The notes under the pieces are model-generated. The model was not told the DNA's origin and made no database searches. It saw only the letters and a list, made by a program, of their open reading frames with translations. A stretch of 57,614 bases of DNA from a virus. A program made the translations under genes and the position numbers. The stretch's first letter is position 1. Each line of letters starts with the position of its first letter. The stretch covers positions 1 through 57,614 of the IMG/VR virus record IMGVR_UViG_3300028844_006223; one strand, 5' to 3'. Shown piece by piece: positions 32,030 to 39,608 of the stretch.

Positions 32030-34294
32030 ATGAGTGCCCAGATTTTGACGTTGCCAAATCAGAAGGATTCATTTTACGGTGTCACTATTACTGAAGACCG
32101 TAATGAACTTCTGTCTGAGATGGCAGTTAAAATGCTGAGTCAATTTTATTGTGATGATGGTGAAACACCACAAGAAGCATTTGCAAGGACTGCACTTTGT
32201 TTTTCTGATGGTGATACAGAATTAGCACAAAGATTATATGATGGTGTGTCAAAAGGTTGGTTTATGTTTGCCTCACCTGTATTATCAAATTCAGTATTAC
32301 CGGGCATTAAACCAAAAGCAATGCCAATATCATGCTTTCTTTTGGACATACAAGACAATTTAGAATCAATTATAGACCACTCAACTGAAGTTCGGTGGTT
32401 ATCAGTCAAGGGAGGAGGAATCGGAGCCAACTGGTCCAAGGTCCGTTCCGTATCAAACAAAGCTCCAGGACCTATGCCATTCTTACATACAATTGATGCG
32501 GACATGATAGCATACCGACAAGGTAAATGCTATCTACCAACAACACAAGTTCTCACAGACGATGGCTGGTGTAGGTTTGAAGATCTAACACCAGACAAAA
32601 GAGTAGCACAACTTGATGAAGAAGGAATTTCTTCTTGGGTTCCTGCTGATAAAATTGTGATGGAACCTCATAAAGGTGTGATGTATCGTTTTACAAATGA
32701 TAAAGATGTTTGTATTACAGTAACACCAGACCATTCAATGGTAATTTTCAACGGTGAAGGAGAGTCAAAGAAAGTTCGTGCTGAACATCTGTATCAATAT
32801 GATGATTGGTTTATTATGAAAGCAGAACAACTTCATGTTGGATTAACAGTATCTTGCAACAAAGAAGCAGTGCCGATCTATTCACTTCGTAAGTTCTCAT
32901 TTGATTGGGATGCTCTCGTATATTGCGTAACTGTACCAACAGGTAGAATTATGGTTCGTGATAGTCCACTCTTTGAGCCTATCATTTGTGGTAATACTCG
33001 CAAGGGTTCACTTTGTGCATTTCTTGATATCTCACATCCCGACATTATAGAATTCATTCACATGCGAGTACCAACTGGTGATGTGAATCGAAAAAATCTC
33101 AACCTTCATCATTCAATCAACATACCTGATGAATTCATGAGAGCAGTTGAGCGAGATGAAATGTGGGACTTGATCGATCCAAATGATGATACAGTTCGTG
33201 ATACAATTCGTGCGAGAGAGTTATGGGAAACTCTTCTCGAAATTCGATATCGTACAGGTGAGCCATGTATTCATTTTATTTCTGAATCAAATCGTCATCT
33301 ACCGCAATCACTTAAAGATCAAGGACTACGAATTAATAGTTCAAATCTTTGTCAGGAAATCACACTACCTACAAATGATGAAAGAACAGCAGTTTGTTGC
33401 TTATCATCATTGAATCTAGACAAGTTTGATGAGTGGAGAGATACATCACTTGTTGAAGATATGATCACAATGCTTGATAATGTTCTTCAATTCTTTATTG
33501 AACATGCACCAGATGAATTATCAAAAGCAAGATATTCTGCAACAAGAGAACGTTCATTAGGACTTGGTGCAATGGGCTTTCATTCTTGGCTACAGAAAAA
33601 CAATATTGCTTGGGAAAGTGAAAATGCAAGAGTTGAAAATGAAAGAATATTCTATCATATTGATCGTAAAGCAAAAGAGCAGACACACCGATTGGGTCAA
33701 CAAAAAGGTGAGTACCTTGACGGTGAGGGTACAGGAAGACGTAATGCACATCTGACTGCCATTGCGCCGAATGCTAACTCTGGTATGCTGCTTGGAGTCT
33801 CACCATCAATCGAACCATACAATGCCAATACATACACTCAAAGATCAAGAATTGGTTCTTATTTAATTAAAAATCCGTATCTTGCTAAAGTGTTGGCAAA
33901 GTATAATAAGAATACAGATGCAACATGGTCAAACATCATGTTGAATCGTGGGTCAGTTCAACACTTAAAGTTTCTATCTGACCATGAAAAGGCTGTATTT
34001 AAAACCGCAATGGAATTAGATCAAGCTACAGTTGTTCAACATGCTGCAGATCGACAAAAGTATATTGAGCAAGGTCAATCTGTAAATCTATTCTTTCCTG
34101 CTAAAATGGACAAGGCGAGTCTATTAAAGGTTCACTATTTCGCATGGAAAAATAAACTTAAAACTTTATACTATCTACGAACAGAAGCTGAACATCGTGT
34201 TGAAAATGTTTCATCAAAAGTTGAAAGAGATGCTTTGCGAGACTACGTTGACAAATCAGCGGAAGGAGATGAATGTCTGGATTGTCAGGGCTAA
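32030..34294 (+). CDS. nrdA: Ribonucleotide reductase alpha subunit NrdA with in-frame mini-intein
   Basis: 754 residues as encoded and 598 after removing a 156-residue intein. It is the aerobic class I large subunit, which reduces ribonucleotides. The redox cysteines are P-I-S-C-F (early), N-L-C-Q-E (with the catalytic Cys and Glu) and V-C-C-L-S-S-L-N-L. The radical-transfer tyrosines appear as L-Y-Y-L-R-T, and a C-x-x-C lies at the C-terminus (E-C-L-D-C-Q-G). The host sequence resumes as R-Q-G-K / T-R-K-G, the position of loop 2 in E. coli NrdA (R-G-G-A region), which links substrate and effector sites. The next gene begins within its last codons. Partner: the Grx-NrdB fusion at 34968. Confidence 0.93.
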   Translation: MSAQILTLPNQKDSFYGVTITEDRNELLSEMAVKMLSQFYCDDGETPQEAFARTALCFSDGDTELAQRLYDGVSKGWFMFASPVLSNSVLPGIKPKAMPISCFLLDIQDNLESIIDHSTEVRWLSVKGGGIGANWSKVRSVSNKAPGPMPFLHTIDADMIAYRQGKCYLPTTQVLTDDGWCRFEDLTPDKRVAQLDEEGISSWVPADKIVMEPHKGVMYRFTNDKDVCITVTPDHSMVIFNGEGESKKVRAEHLYQYDDWFIMKAEQLHVGLTVSCNKEAVPIYSLRKFSFDWDALVYCVTVPTGRIMVRDSPLFEPIICGNTRKGSLCAFLDISHPDIIEFIHMRVPTGDVNRKNLNLHHSINIPDEFMRAVERDEMWDLIDPNDDTVRDTIRARELWETLLEIRYRTGEPCIHFISESNRHLPQSLKDQGLRINSSNLCQEITLPTNDERTAVCCLSSLNLDKFDEWRDTSLVEDMITMLDNVLQFFIEHAPDELSKARYSATRERSLGLGAMGFHSWLQKNNIAWESENARVENERIFYHIDRKAKEQTHRLGQQKGEYLDGEGTGRRNAHLTAIAPNANSGMLLGVSPSIEPYNANTYTQRSRIGSYLIKNPYLAKVLAKYNKNTDATWSNIMLNRGSVQHLKFLSDHEKAVFKTAMELDQATVVQHAADRQKYIEQGQSVNLFFPAKMDKASLLKVHYFAWKNKLKTLYYLRTEAEHRVENVSSKVERDALRDYVDKSAEGDECLDCQG
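32528..32995 (+). mobile_element. Mini-intein in NrdA (156 residues, no homing endonuclease)
   Basis: An in-frame self-splicing element at NrdA residues 167-322. Block A is C-Y-L-P-T-T-Q-V-L-T-D-D-G-W starting with Cys1. Block B is I-T-V-T-P-D-H-S-M with the T-x-x-H core. Block F is V-Y-C-V-T-V-P-T-G-R-I. Block G ends P-I-I-C-G-N followed by extein Thr. The usual penultimate His is Gly here. At 156 residues there is no room for a homing endonuclease, so it can splice but not home by itself. Joining K166 to T323 restores an unbroken NrdA sequence. Confidence 0.88.
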
Positions 34295-34704
34295 AATCAT
34301 TTAGCACCTTTATCACTGAAGTTACAGATATTTCTCAAGACCATGAACATGGAAATGTTGATGCTTATGTTGTTGATACAAATCGTGAGCAATTGAAAAA
34401 TTTTCTTTCATCGAATGGTGTACCCGAAACAATTACGAAACAATATCTCAATAAGTTTCGTAGAGTTGGAATCATCAAGAATATGGAAGTTGAACTTGAA
34501 AACAGAGGTAAAGGAATTGGCAAGAAGCTTTTTGATCAAGTGATTGACCAAGCATATGATGAGGGTGCGGAAGCAATCTTTCTAATTGCTGATGTAGGCG
34601 AAAAGAATCAATTTGATTTGGTTCGATGGTATCAATCATACGGGTTTGACAAAATTGCAAAAACAACGAATTCAGACTATCTAATGATCTTACATGAGGA
34701 ATAA
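34273..34704 (+). CDS. GNAT acetyltransferase with capsid-targeting-like N-terminus
   Basis: A 143-residue protein overlapping the end of nrdA by 22 bases in another frame. The start region contains L-K-S-F-S-T-F-I-T-E-V, which fits the shared internal-protein-like pattern; a TTG at 34282 would give an even closer match. The acetyl-CoA motif of the GNAT family is clear: N-R-G-K-G-I-G-K-K-L-F-D near 77-88, followed by A-I-F-L-I-A-D-V-G and W-Y-Q-S-Y-G-F. It is a candidate protein-modifying enzyme delivered with the DNA; the target is unknown. Confidence 0.75.
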   Translation: MSGLSGLKSFSTFITEVTDISQDHEHGNVDAYVVDTNREQLKNFLSSNGVPETITKQYLNKFRRVGIIKNMEVELENRGKGIGKKLFDQVIDQAYDEGAEAIFLIADVGEKNQFDLVRWYQSYGFDKIAKTTNSDYLMILHEE

Positions 34705-34705
34705 A

Positions 34706-35020
34706 ATGAACGTTTTAATATACACTAAACCAGGATGTGATTATTGTATGGATGCGGTTGAATGGTTTGCCTCAAGAGGTATTGAATATTCTCTCGTACA
34801 TACCGATTCACCATTTGAACAAAAACAACTAAAAGCAAGGCTCACAAGAGAGCATAAAATTAACATCAGAACTTTTCCTCAAATCTTTGTTGATGGTGAA
34901 TATATTGGAGGTCAACAAGATTTGATGAAAAAACAGTCATACATTTTAAAAAAATTTAAAGAGGAAGATGCAAGTCCACATTTACTCAAAAACGGGTTGC
35001 GATTATTGCCAGAAGGCTAA
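34706..35020 (+). CDS. Glutaredoxin
   Basis: A 104-residue thiol oxidoreductase of the glutaredoxin family. I chose the ATG at 34706 behind G-A-G-G-A. The active site is K-P-G-C-D-Y-C near residue 9, followed by F-P-Q-I-F-V-D-G-E-Y-I-G-G, the glutathione-binding T/F-x-P and G-G part. The last 18 residues are read from the same DNA as the start of the next gene in another frame, an overlap of 53 bases. It likely supplies electrons for ribonucleotide reductase. Confidence 0.88.
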   Translation: MNVLIYTKPGCDYCMDAVEWFASRGIEYSLVHTDSPFEQKQLKARLTREHKINIRTFPQIFVDGEYIGGQQDLMKKQSYILKKFKEEDASPHLLKNGLRLLPEG

Positions 35021-36188
35021 AGATTGGTTTCGTATTAATCAAATTGAATATAACGAAACGTTACTTGATGATCAAAATGAAAGAATGGATTTCTATCAAA
35101 AGATTTCAAATGGTAAAGAAGTCAATAGTGTTCCACAAATTTTTATTGATGAAAAACATATAGGTGGTTACGTTGACTTAGTTAATCAAGAAGATTTTTT
35201 ACTTAAAAAGGCCTTTGGTGGTCTTGAAACAAGTTCAGTAACTTATAAGCCATTTCGGTATCCTTGGGCAGTTGACATGGCTCAACAGCATGAAAAAATT
35301 CATTGGATTCCAGAAGAGGTTTCTCTTGAAGATGATGTTCATGATTGGAAATCAAAAAAACTTTCACAAGGTGAGAAAGATTTCATTCGTAGTGTGTTGA
35401 CATTGTTTGTTCAAAGTGATGTCAATGTAGGTGAAAACTATATCAATTACTATCTAAAGATCTTTAAGAACAATGAAATTCGCAAAATGTTGGCAAGCTT
35501 TGCTGCCCGTGAATTCATTCATCAAGAAGCGTATGCTTTGTTCAATGATACAATTGGATTTCCTGAAAGTGATTACAGCGCCTTCTTAGATATTGAACAG
35601 ATGAGAGACAAACATGACTTCATGCTTGATATTGATATTCATTCAAAAGAAGGTATTGGTTTATCAATTGCAAAATCTGTTATCAATGAAGGCCTTGTGT
35701 TGTTCAGTTCTTTCGCCATGTTATTGAATTTTCAAAGATTTGGTAAATTGAAAGGATTTGGTAAGATCAATGAGTGGTCTATTCGTGATGAGAACTTACA
35801 TGCACAGGGAATGGCTAAATTGTTTAAAACATATTGCAATGAAAATCCACGAGTTGTCAATGATGATTTTAAGAAGAAAATTTACAGTATGGTTCGTACC
35901 GCTGTAAAACTTGAAGATATCTTTATTGAAAGAGCCTTCGGCTTTTCTGAAATGGAAGGTTTGACAATTGAGGAAATGAAGATGTATATTCGTTACATGG
36001 CAGACAGAAGATTAATTCAACTTGGTATGAAAGGTAATTATAAAGTAAAAGATAATCCATTATCATGGCTTGATTTTATTTTAAATGCTCCAGACCATAC
36101 TAACTTTTTTGAAAATCGAGTAACTGAATATTCCGTTGGAGGTTTAACTGGTAAATTCAGTTATGACTTTTTAGAGGAAGCGGCATGA
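34968..36188 (+). CDS. nrdB: Glutaredoxin-NrdB fusion, ribonucleotide reductase beta subunit
   Basis: A 406-residue protein in two parts. Residues 1-80 are a second glutaredoxin (K-T-G-C-D-Y-C, then V-P-Q-I-F-I-D and H-I-G-G). Residues about 90-400 are NrdB, the diiron tyrosyl-radical subunit, with metal ligands in V-Q-S-D-V-N-V-G-E, E-F-I-H-Q-E-A-Y (Glu, His, and the radical Tyr four residues on), I-N-E-G-L-V-L-F and R-D-E-N-L-H. All key residues are present. A built-in glutaredoxin could reduce NrdA directly. It overlaps the upstream glutaredoxin gene by 53 bases and the next gene by 4. Confidence 0.9.
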   Translation: MQVHIYSKTGCDYCQKAKDWFRINQIEYNETLLDDQNERMDFYQKISNGKEVNSVPQIFIDEKHIGGYVDLVNQEDFLLKKAFGGLETSSVTYKPFRYPWAVDMAQQHEKIHWIPEEVSLEDDVHDWKSKKLSQGEKDFIRSVLTLFVQSDVNVGENYINYYLKIFKNNEIRKMLASFAAREFIHQEAYALFNDTIGFPESDYSAFLDIEQMRDKHDFMLDIDIHSKEGIGLSIAKSVINEGLVLFSSFAMLLNFQRFGKLKGFGKINEWSIRDENLHAQGMAKLFKTYCNENPRVVNDDFKKKIYSMVRTAVKLEDIFIERAFGFSEMEGLTIEEMKMYIRYMADRRLIQLGMKGNYKVKDNPLSWLDFILNAPDHTNFFENRVTEYSVGGLTGKFSYDFLEEAA

Positions 36189-36886
36189 CCCATTTCTTAG
36201 TTAAGCTTGATCGAAAGGTCAAGCTTGTATTTTTACTTTACTTTTTCTTTGCAGGTTTTTGGACATTAAACGGATTTGATAAATTCTTCAATGGAGAATT
36301 TCGGCATGATACAAATCCAAATGTAGCAAAGTTTGCAATTCTTGATGCAGAAACAGGTGAGTTAGAATATCGAATTCACAAGTATCGAGTACATGGTCTC
36401 TTTGGTGTGAATCGTGATGAAGCATTTCGAGAATACTTCTCTCAGTTAGGTCTATCCTATGAGGTCTCTCAGTATGCTCTCTACACAATTAGCTATATTG
36501 AAATCGTTCTTGGATTGGTCTTTCTTTATATTTTCATAAGGTCAATTCTTGGAATCAAGAATGAATATTCAAAACGAACCTTGTATGGTACAAGAACTCT
36601 TCACCGCTTGGCATTCAAAATTTCAACTTTATTGTTCACATCATTTGTCATGTTTGATAATCTTACTGGTGACAGATTTGAGAACCTGGAGCACTCGATT
36701 TTCTTCTTGTTGTTGCTCTTTACATACTATCTATTTTTACAAGCAGAGAAGATTGAAAAGGTTGAATATGACCAGCTGATTAAGGGTTGGGAGGGTGAGA
36801 AGAATCGCCGTTCAAATTCTGTTCAATATGCTGGTGTTGATCGACGTGCCGAAAGAAAATTAGATCATGCCAAAGAACTTCATTGA
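36185..36886 (+). CDS. Multi-pass membrane protein
   Basis: A 233-residue protein with about four hydrophobic segments: residues 13-31 (V-F-L-L-Y-F-F-F-A-G-F), about 95-118 (I-V-L-G-L-V-F-L-Y-I-F), about 140-160, and about 170-190 (F-F-L-L-L-L-F-T-Y-Y-L-F-L). The layout recalls small DoxX/MauE-like four-helix membrane proteins, but I cannot confirm it. ATGA overlap with nrdB suggests co-expression. The C-terminus is charged and cytoplasmic. It is the last plus-strand gene before 18 kb of minus-strand genes. Confidence 0.65.
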   Translation: MTHFLVKLDRKVKLVFLLYFFFAGFWTLNGFDKFFNGEFRHDTNPNVAKFAILDAETGELEYRIHKYRVHGLFGVNRDEAFREYFSQLGLSYEVSQYALYTISYIEIVLGLVFLYIFIRSILGIKNEYSKRTLYGTRTLHRLAFKISTLLFTSFVMFDNLTGDRFENLEHSIFFLLLLFTYYLFLQAEKIEKVEYDQLIKGWEGEKNRRSNSVQYAGVDRRAERKLDHAKELH

Positions 36887-36891
36887 TTACG

Positions 36892-37176
36892 TCAGCCTCT
36901 CGGAATCCCACCATAAAAACGTTTGTGACCAGTCGGAAAAGGTGGGCGAATTGGTTCTCGATAAATTGTTTTTGGAAAAATTGGTTCTGTACAACAGTTT
37001 GTATAGGCATTCTTCAGTATACGATTAATGCGAGGTGATCCTTTTGGAGATGGTTGCTGTTGAGCTTTCAACGAAAACGTAATCATCTCCTCAATTCTTT
37101 TCTGTTCTGTTCTTCTGTCAGCATCACTCATACCCATCAAGACAAACGCACTGAGAATAATAATAAGTTTTTTCAT
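36892..37176 (-). CDS. Small exported protein with signal peptide
   Basis: A 94-residue protein with start ATG at 37176, overlapping the upstream stop as ATGA. That overlap and the position of the signal peptide decide against a GTG 24 bases upstream. Residues 1-18 (M-K-K-L-I-I-I-L-S-A-F-V-L-M-G-M-S) form a typical signal peptide without a lipobox cysteine. The mature part is basic, contains a C-C pair, and ends P-P-F-P-T-G-H-K-R-F-Y-G-G. Paired with a tiny membrane protein, it could act in the cell envelope. Confidence 0.55.
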   Translation of the reverse strand: MKKLIIILSAFVLMGMSDADRRTEQKRIEEMITFSLKAQQQPSPKGSPRINRILKNAYTNCCTEPIFPKTIYREPIRPPFPTGHKRFYGGIPRG

Positions 37177-37292
37177 TTTGTTTCTTTGTGTTGAATCCAC
37201 CTTTTATCTTTTTCAACAATTTCTTTGAGTATAAACAGAATTGCTCCTGTTCCCACAACATGCATAATCACAAGTGCTATTGTTTCAAACAT
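37173..37292 (-). CDS. Tiny membrane protein, 39 residues
   Basis: Reads M-F-E-T-I-A-L-V-I-M-H-V-V-G-T-G-A-I-L-F-I-L-K-E-I and ends with K-E-T-K. One transmembrane helix, then a charged tail. An A-G-G-A-G ribosome site sits 5 bases before the ATG. Its stop overlaps the next gene's ATG, a sign of translational coupling. The pair of a one-helix membrane peptide and an exported protein is reminiscent of phage envelope functions; no homologue recognised. Confidence 0.55.
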   Translation of the reverse strand: MFETIALVIMHVVGTGAILFILKEIVEKDKRWIQHKETK

Positions 37293-37300
37293 TTTGTCTC

Positions 37301-37528
37301 CTAGTAATGTCCGTGGTCACGGATAAATTCATACTCTAAATCGATCTGAATATCTTCAAGTGTAATGTCAAGGCTTGTGAATGAATCTTTTGCTTCACGA
37401 ATTGCCTTTCCTAGATCCGCTCTGTCTTTACCATTTGGCATTTTCTCATAAAGCGCAATGGCAAATTTGAATGTTTCAGGTGCAGATTTTATTTCTGCGA
37501 GTATTTCTGAGATTTCTTTTTCGTCCAT
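37301..37528 (-). CDS. Small acidic hypothetical protein
   Basis: A 75-residue helical, acidic protein (M-D-E-K-E-I-S-E-I-L-A-E-I-K-S). It overlaps the end of a 44-residue gene upstream by 40 bases and ends 8 bases before the tiny membrane protein gene. No family recognised. Confidence 0.5.
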   Translation of the reverse strand: MDEKEISEILAEIKSAPETFKFAIALYEKMPNGKDRADLGKAIREAKDSFTSLDITLEDIQIDLEYEFIRDHGHY

Positions 37529-37623
37529 TGGCTACTTTCCTGAATTGCTTGTTTGGCCCATTTAGGCAAATCTTTGAATTTGTAAGAAGTCACACCAATT
37601 TGTTCTTCGGGATCTATTCCCAT
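37489..37623 (-). CDS. Tiny protein, 44 residues
   Basis: Reads M-G-I-D-P-E-E-Q-I-G-V-T-S-Y-K-F-K-D-L-P-K-W-A-K-Q and ends lysine rich. A-A-G-G-A-A lies just before the ATG. Residue content is protein-like until it enters the overlap with the next gene (about the last 13 codons). Plausible but unproven. Confidence 0.45.
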   Translation of the reverse strand: MGIDPEEQIGVTSYKFKDLPKWAKQAIQESSQWTKKKSQKYSQK

Positions 37624-37638
37624 AAGTTTCCTTTTTAT

Positions 37639-37725
37639 TTAAAAAAATGTAGATAACAATAATAAAAACATTATATAACAAAACAATGTACAAAAAACAC
37701 AATTAATTTTATATTGTAAATTCAT
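37639..37725 (-). CDS. Possible hydrophobic peptide, 28 residues
   Basis: Reads M-N-L-Q-Y-K-I-N-C-V-F-C-T-L-F-C-Y-I-M-F-L-L-L-L, ending in Phe. It overlaps the stop of the upstream membrane protein as ATGA, which is the main argument for it. Very AT-rich DNA makes chance possible. Confidence 0.3.
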   Translation of the reverse strand: MNLQYKINCVFCTLFCYIMFLLLLSTFF

Positions 37726-37907
37726 AAGTTCTCTCCATTAACTTTAAATCCAAAAGGATGTGACGCTTCCCAAAAGAACAAAAGGAATATTAAAAAACCA
37801 ATTGCATAAATTACCGAACCAGTTACAAAAATAAAAACAAACCACTCACGCATACTTGTCGGAAATGTTGGTAAATAGTCTCTTAATTTTTTTGCTTTAA
37901 ACTTCAT
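37722..37907 (-). CDS. Small membrane protein, 61 residues
   Basis: A basic N-terminus (M-K-F-K-A-K-K-L-R-D-Y-L-P) and one transmembrane helix of about 25 residues (W-F-V-F-I-F-V-T-G-S-V-I-Y-A-I-G-F-L-I). It starts 1 base after the lipoprotein gene's stop. Likely an inner-membrane protein of the same operon. Function unknown; superinfection exclusion or lysis timing are possible. Confidence 0.55.
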   Translation of the reverse strand: MKFKAKKLRDYLPTFPTSMREWFVFIFVTGSVIYAIGFLIFLLFFWEASHPFGFKVNGENL

Positions 37908-37908
37908 A

Positions 37909-38520
37909 TTACTTTACTAAGATTGTAAATTCAATTGGCGACATCTCAGTGACATTTGTTCCTGAGAGTAGATAACCATACAAATCAGTTTTATAAACAA
38001 GTGTAATATCTGATGTATTATCAGGATTTACATTTGCTTTATCCAATGTCATTTCATCTTTAATAATAGTATATGTAAAAAACCCGGTTGATGTTGTCGA
38101 GAAATTATCTGCCGATGGTGTAACACCTGATTGATTCATTACATATTGATTTGAACCATTTGCATAAAATGTTAGTGTTGGCATCGCACCGAGAGTCCAA
38201 TTAACAGCGGTGACGTTTGCCGTACTATCATCAAACATTGCGATTGATGAATCTGAATTATTTGAAACATTATTTAAAACATCTTCTGATGTTGCAGCAG
38301 ATGTAGAAGAAGATGTATTGTTGACCTCTGTTGTAGTGGTCGTTGTATTATTGGTAACTGTTACGCTTGTGTGATTGTCACGAATGATTTCAGTATATTC
38401 CGTAAGAGTATGGTTATCCCGAATGTCAGTCATCTGCACTTCTTCTTTGTTTTCGGGGAAAGCATCTCGACAACCAATCAAGCCAATTACAGCCAATCCT
38501 AAAACCATAAGTTTAAACAT
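37909..38520 (-). CDS. Predicted phage lipoprotein
   Basis: A 203-residue protein with a lipoprotein signal: M-F-K-L-M-V-L-G-L-A-V-I-G-L-I-G-C, where L-I-G-C17 is the lipobox. Residues 45-90 are Thr, Asn and Ser rich, a flexible linker. The C-terminal 110 residues form a beta-rich domain (T-L-T-F-Y-A-N-G-S-N-Q-Y-V, F-T-Y-T-I-I-K-D, F-T-I-L-V-K) with a lipocalin-like look. Expected in the outer membrane or periplasm. Phage lipoproteins often block adsorption of other phages; this role is inference. Confidence 0.65.
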   Translation of the reverse strand: MFKLMVLGLAVIGLIGCRDAFPENKEEVQMTDIRDNHTLTEYTEIIRDNHTSVTVTNNTTTTTTEVNNTSSSTSAATSEDVLNNVSNNSDSSIAMFDDSTANVTAVNWTLGAMPTLTFYANGSNQYVMNQSGVTPSADNFSTTSTGFFTYTIIKDEMTLDKANVNPDNTSDITLVYKTDLYGYLLSGTNVTEMSPIEFTILVK

Positions 38521-38537
38521 AGTACCTTTATCTTTAA

Positions 38538-39608
38538 TTATTTTTTCTTTATCTCTCTTAAATATCTCGATATGATTCGTGTGTCCTTTTCAAGCTCATC
38601 ATAATCAAGGACTTTGATTGGAAACTTAAATTGACTTTTCCATTCATGTAATGTTTTACCAATCTTTTTGACATCATTGATCGCATCATCGGTCATAAAG
38701 CAATACACAATCTCAAAATCACTCACTACAATTTCATCATAATCAATACTTTTTTCTCTTTTCTTAACATTCTTTTTTGCTACAGTAGCAGGCCACTTTA
38801 ATACATACTCAACAAAGATTGATTTCCATTCATCTTTGCTTGTGATGATTTTTTCCATCTCATCTAGATATTTCTTAATATACTGTTGCTTGACTGCACC
38901 CGGTATATCGTGCTTTCGAAGTGTTGCATACTTCTCTTCACCTTTGTTTTTCGCAGGTTCTCTTTTCGATTCGTATTTATTTCTCAGTTCATCAACCAAC
39001 TTATCTTTCATTTGCCTCAATGCAAAAAGCAATGCTGATACTGTTTGAATTGAATAAGAGTCACCACGAAATACTGCCTCTGGTGTAATTGCTCCATTTC
39101 CAATATCAAGAACTCGTTTACCTTGTTTGTCAACTTTGCTCATAATATCTTGGTCAAGACCACCAACAGCCTGACCTTTGACAATTGCAATTACGCCACC
39201 ACCATTATCAGACCAAATACCATCAACAAGTGTACCAAAATTATCAACCGTATAAGTTGAAATTTGTTTTGTTCTTCTCTTTTGTATCTTTAATAAGTTT
39301 TCAAGTCCTTTAACACCTGTTGAATGTGCTGCAGTAATTTTAATTGCAGAAGTAAATCTTTCAAATAATCTTGCATTTAATGGTATATTAAATGCACGGT
39401 CTCCTTTTTTCTGAAAGATATATTGTGTCCTCTCTGTTGCAAATCCTTTTGAGTTAATATCCTTTTCATCATTTTCATCATAACTTGGATCACCAAATTG
39501 ATCTGCAGCAATCAAAGCTTCCGATTCATAGAACAAATGATCAAACAATGACCTTTGCCATTGAACCTTTTCAATAAGGTATTCAGTAAAGCTATTGAAT
39601 GTTTTCAC
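38538..39608 (-). CDS. Candidate injected protein with capsid-targeting-like N-terminus (unknown domain)
   Basis: A 356-residue protein with a GTG start forming a GTGA overlap with the ADP-ribosyltransferase gene. The N-terminus M-K-T-F-N-S-F-T-E-Y-L-I-E-K fits the shared pattern, with L-I-E as likely cleavage site. Residues 60-200 include G-D-R-A-F-N-I-P-L-N-A-R-L-F-E-R and G-G-V-I-A-I-V-K-G-Q-A-V-G-G-L. The C-terminus is basic and helical, with I-V-Y-C-F-M-T-D-D-A and K-F-P-I-K-V-L-D-Y-D-E-L. I do not recognise the domain. Operon context suggests co-packaging with its neighbours. Confidence 0.65.
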   Translation of the reverse strand: MKTFNSFTEYLIEKVQWQRSLFDHLFYESEALIAADQFGDPSYDENDEKDINSKGFATERTQYIFQKKGDRAFNIPLNARLFERFTSAIKITAAHSTGVKGLENLLKIQKRRTKQISTYTVDNFGTLVDGIWSDNGGGVIAIVKGQAVGGLDQDIMSKVDKQGKRVLDIGNGAITPEAVFRGDSYSIQTVSALLFALRQMKDKLVDELRNKYESKREPAKNKGEEKYATLRKHDIPGAVKQQYIKKYLDEMEKIITSKDEWKSIFVEYVLKWPATVAKKNVKKREKSIDYDEIVVSDFEIVYCFMTDDAINDVKKIGKTLHEWKSQFKFPIKVLDYDELEKDTRIISRYLREIKKK

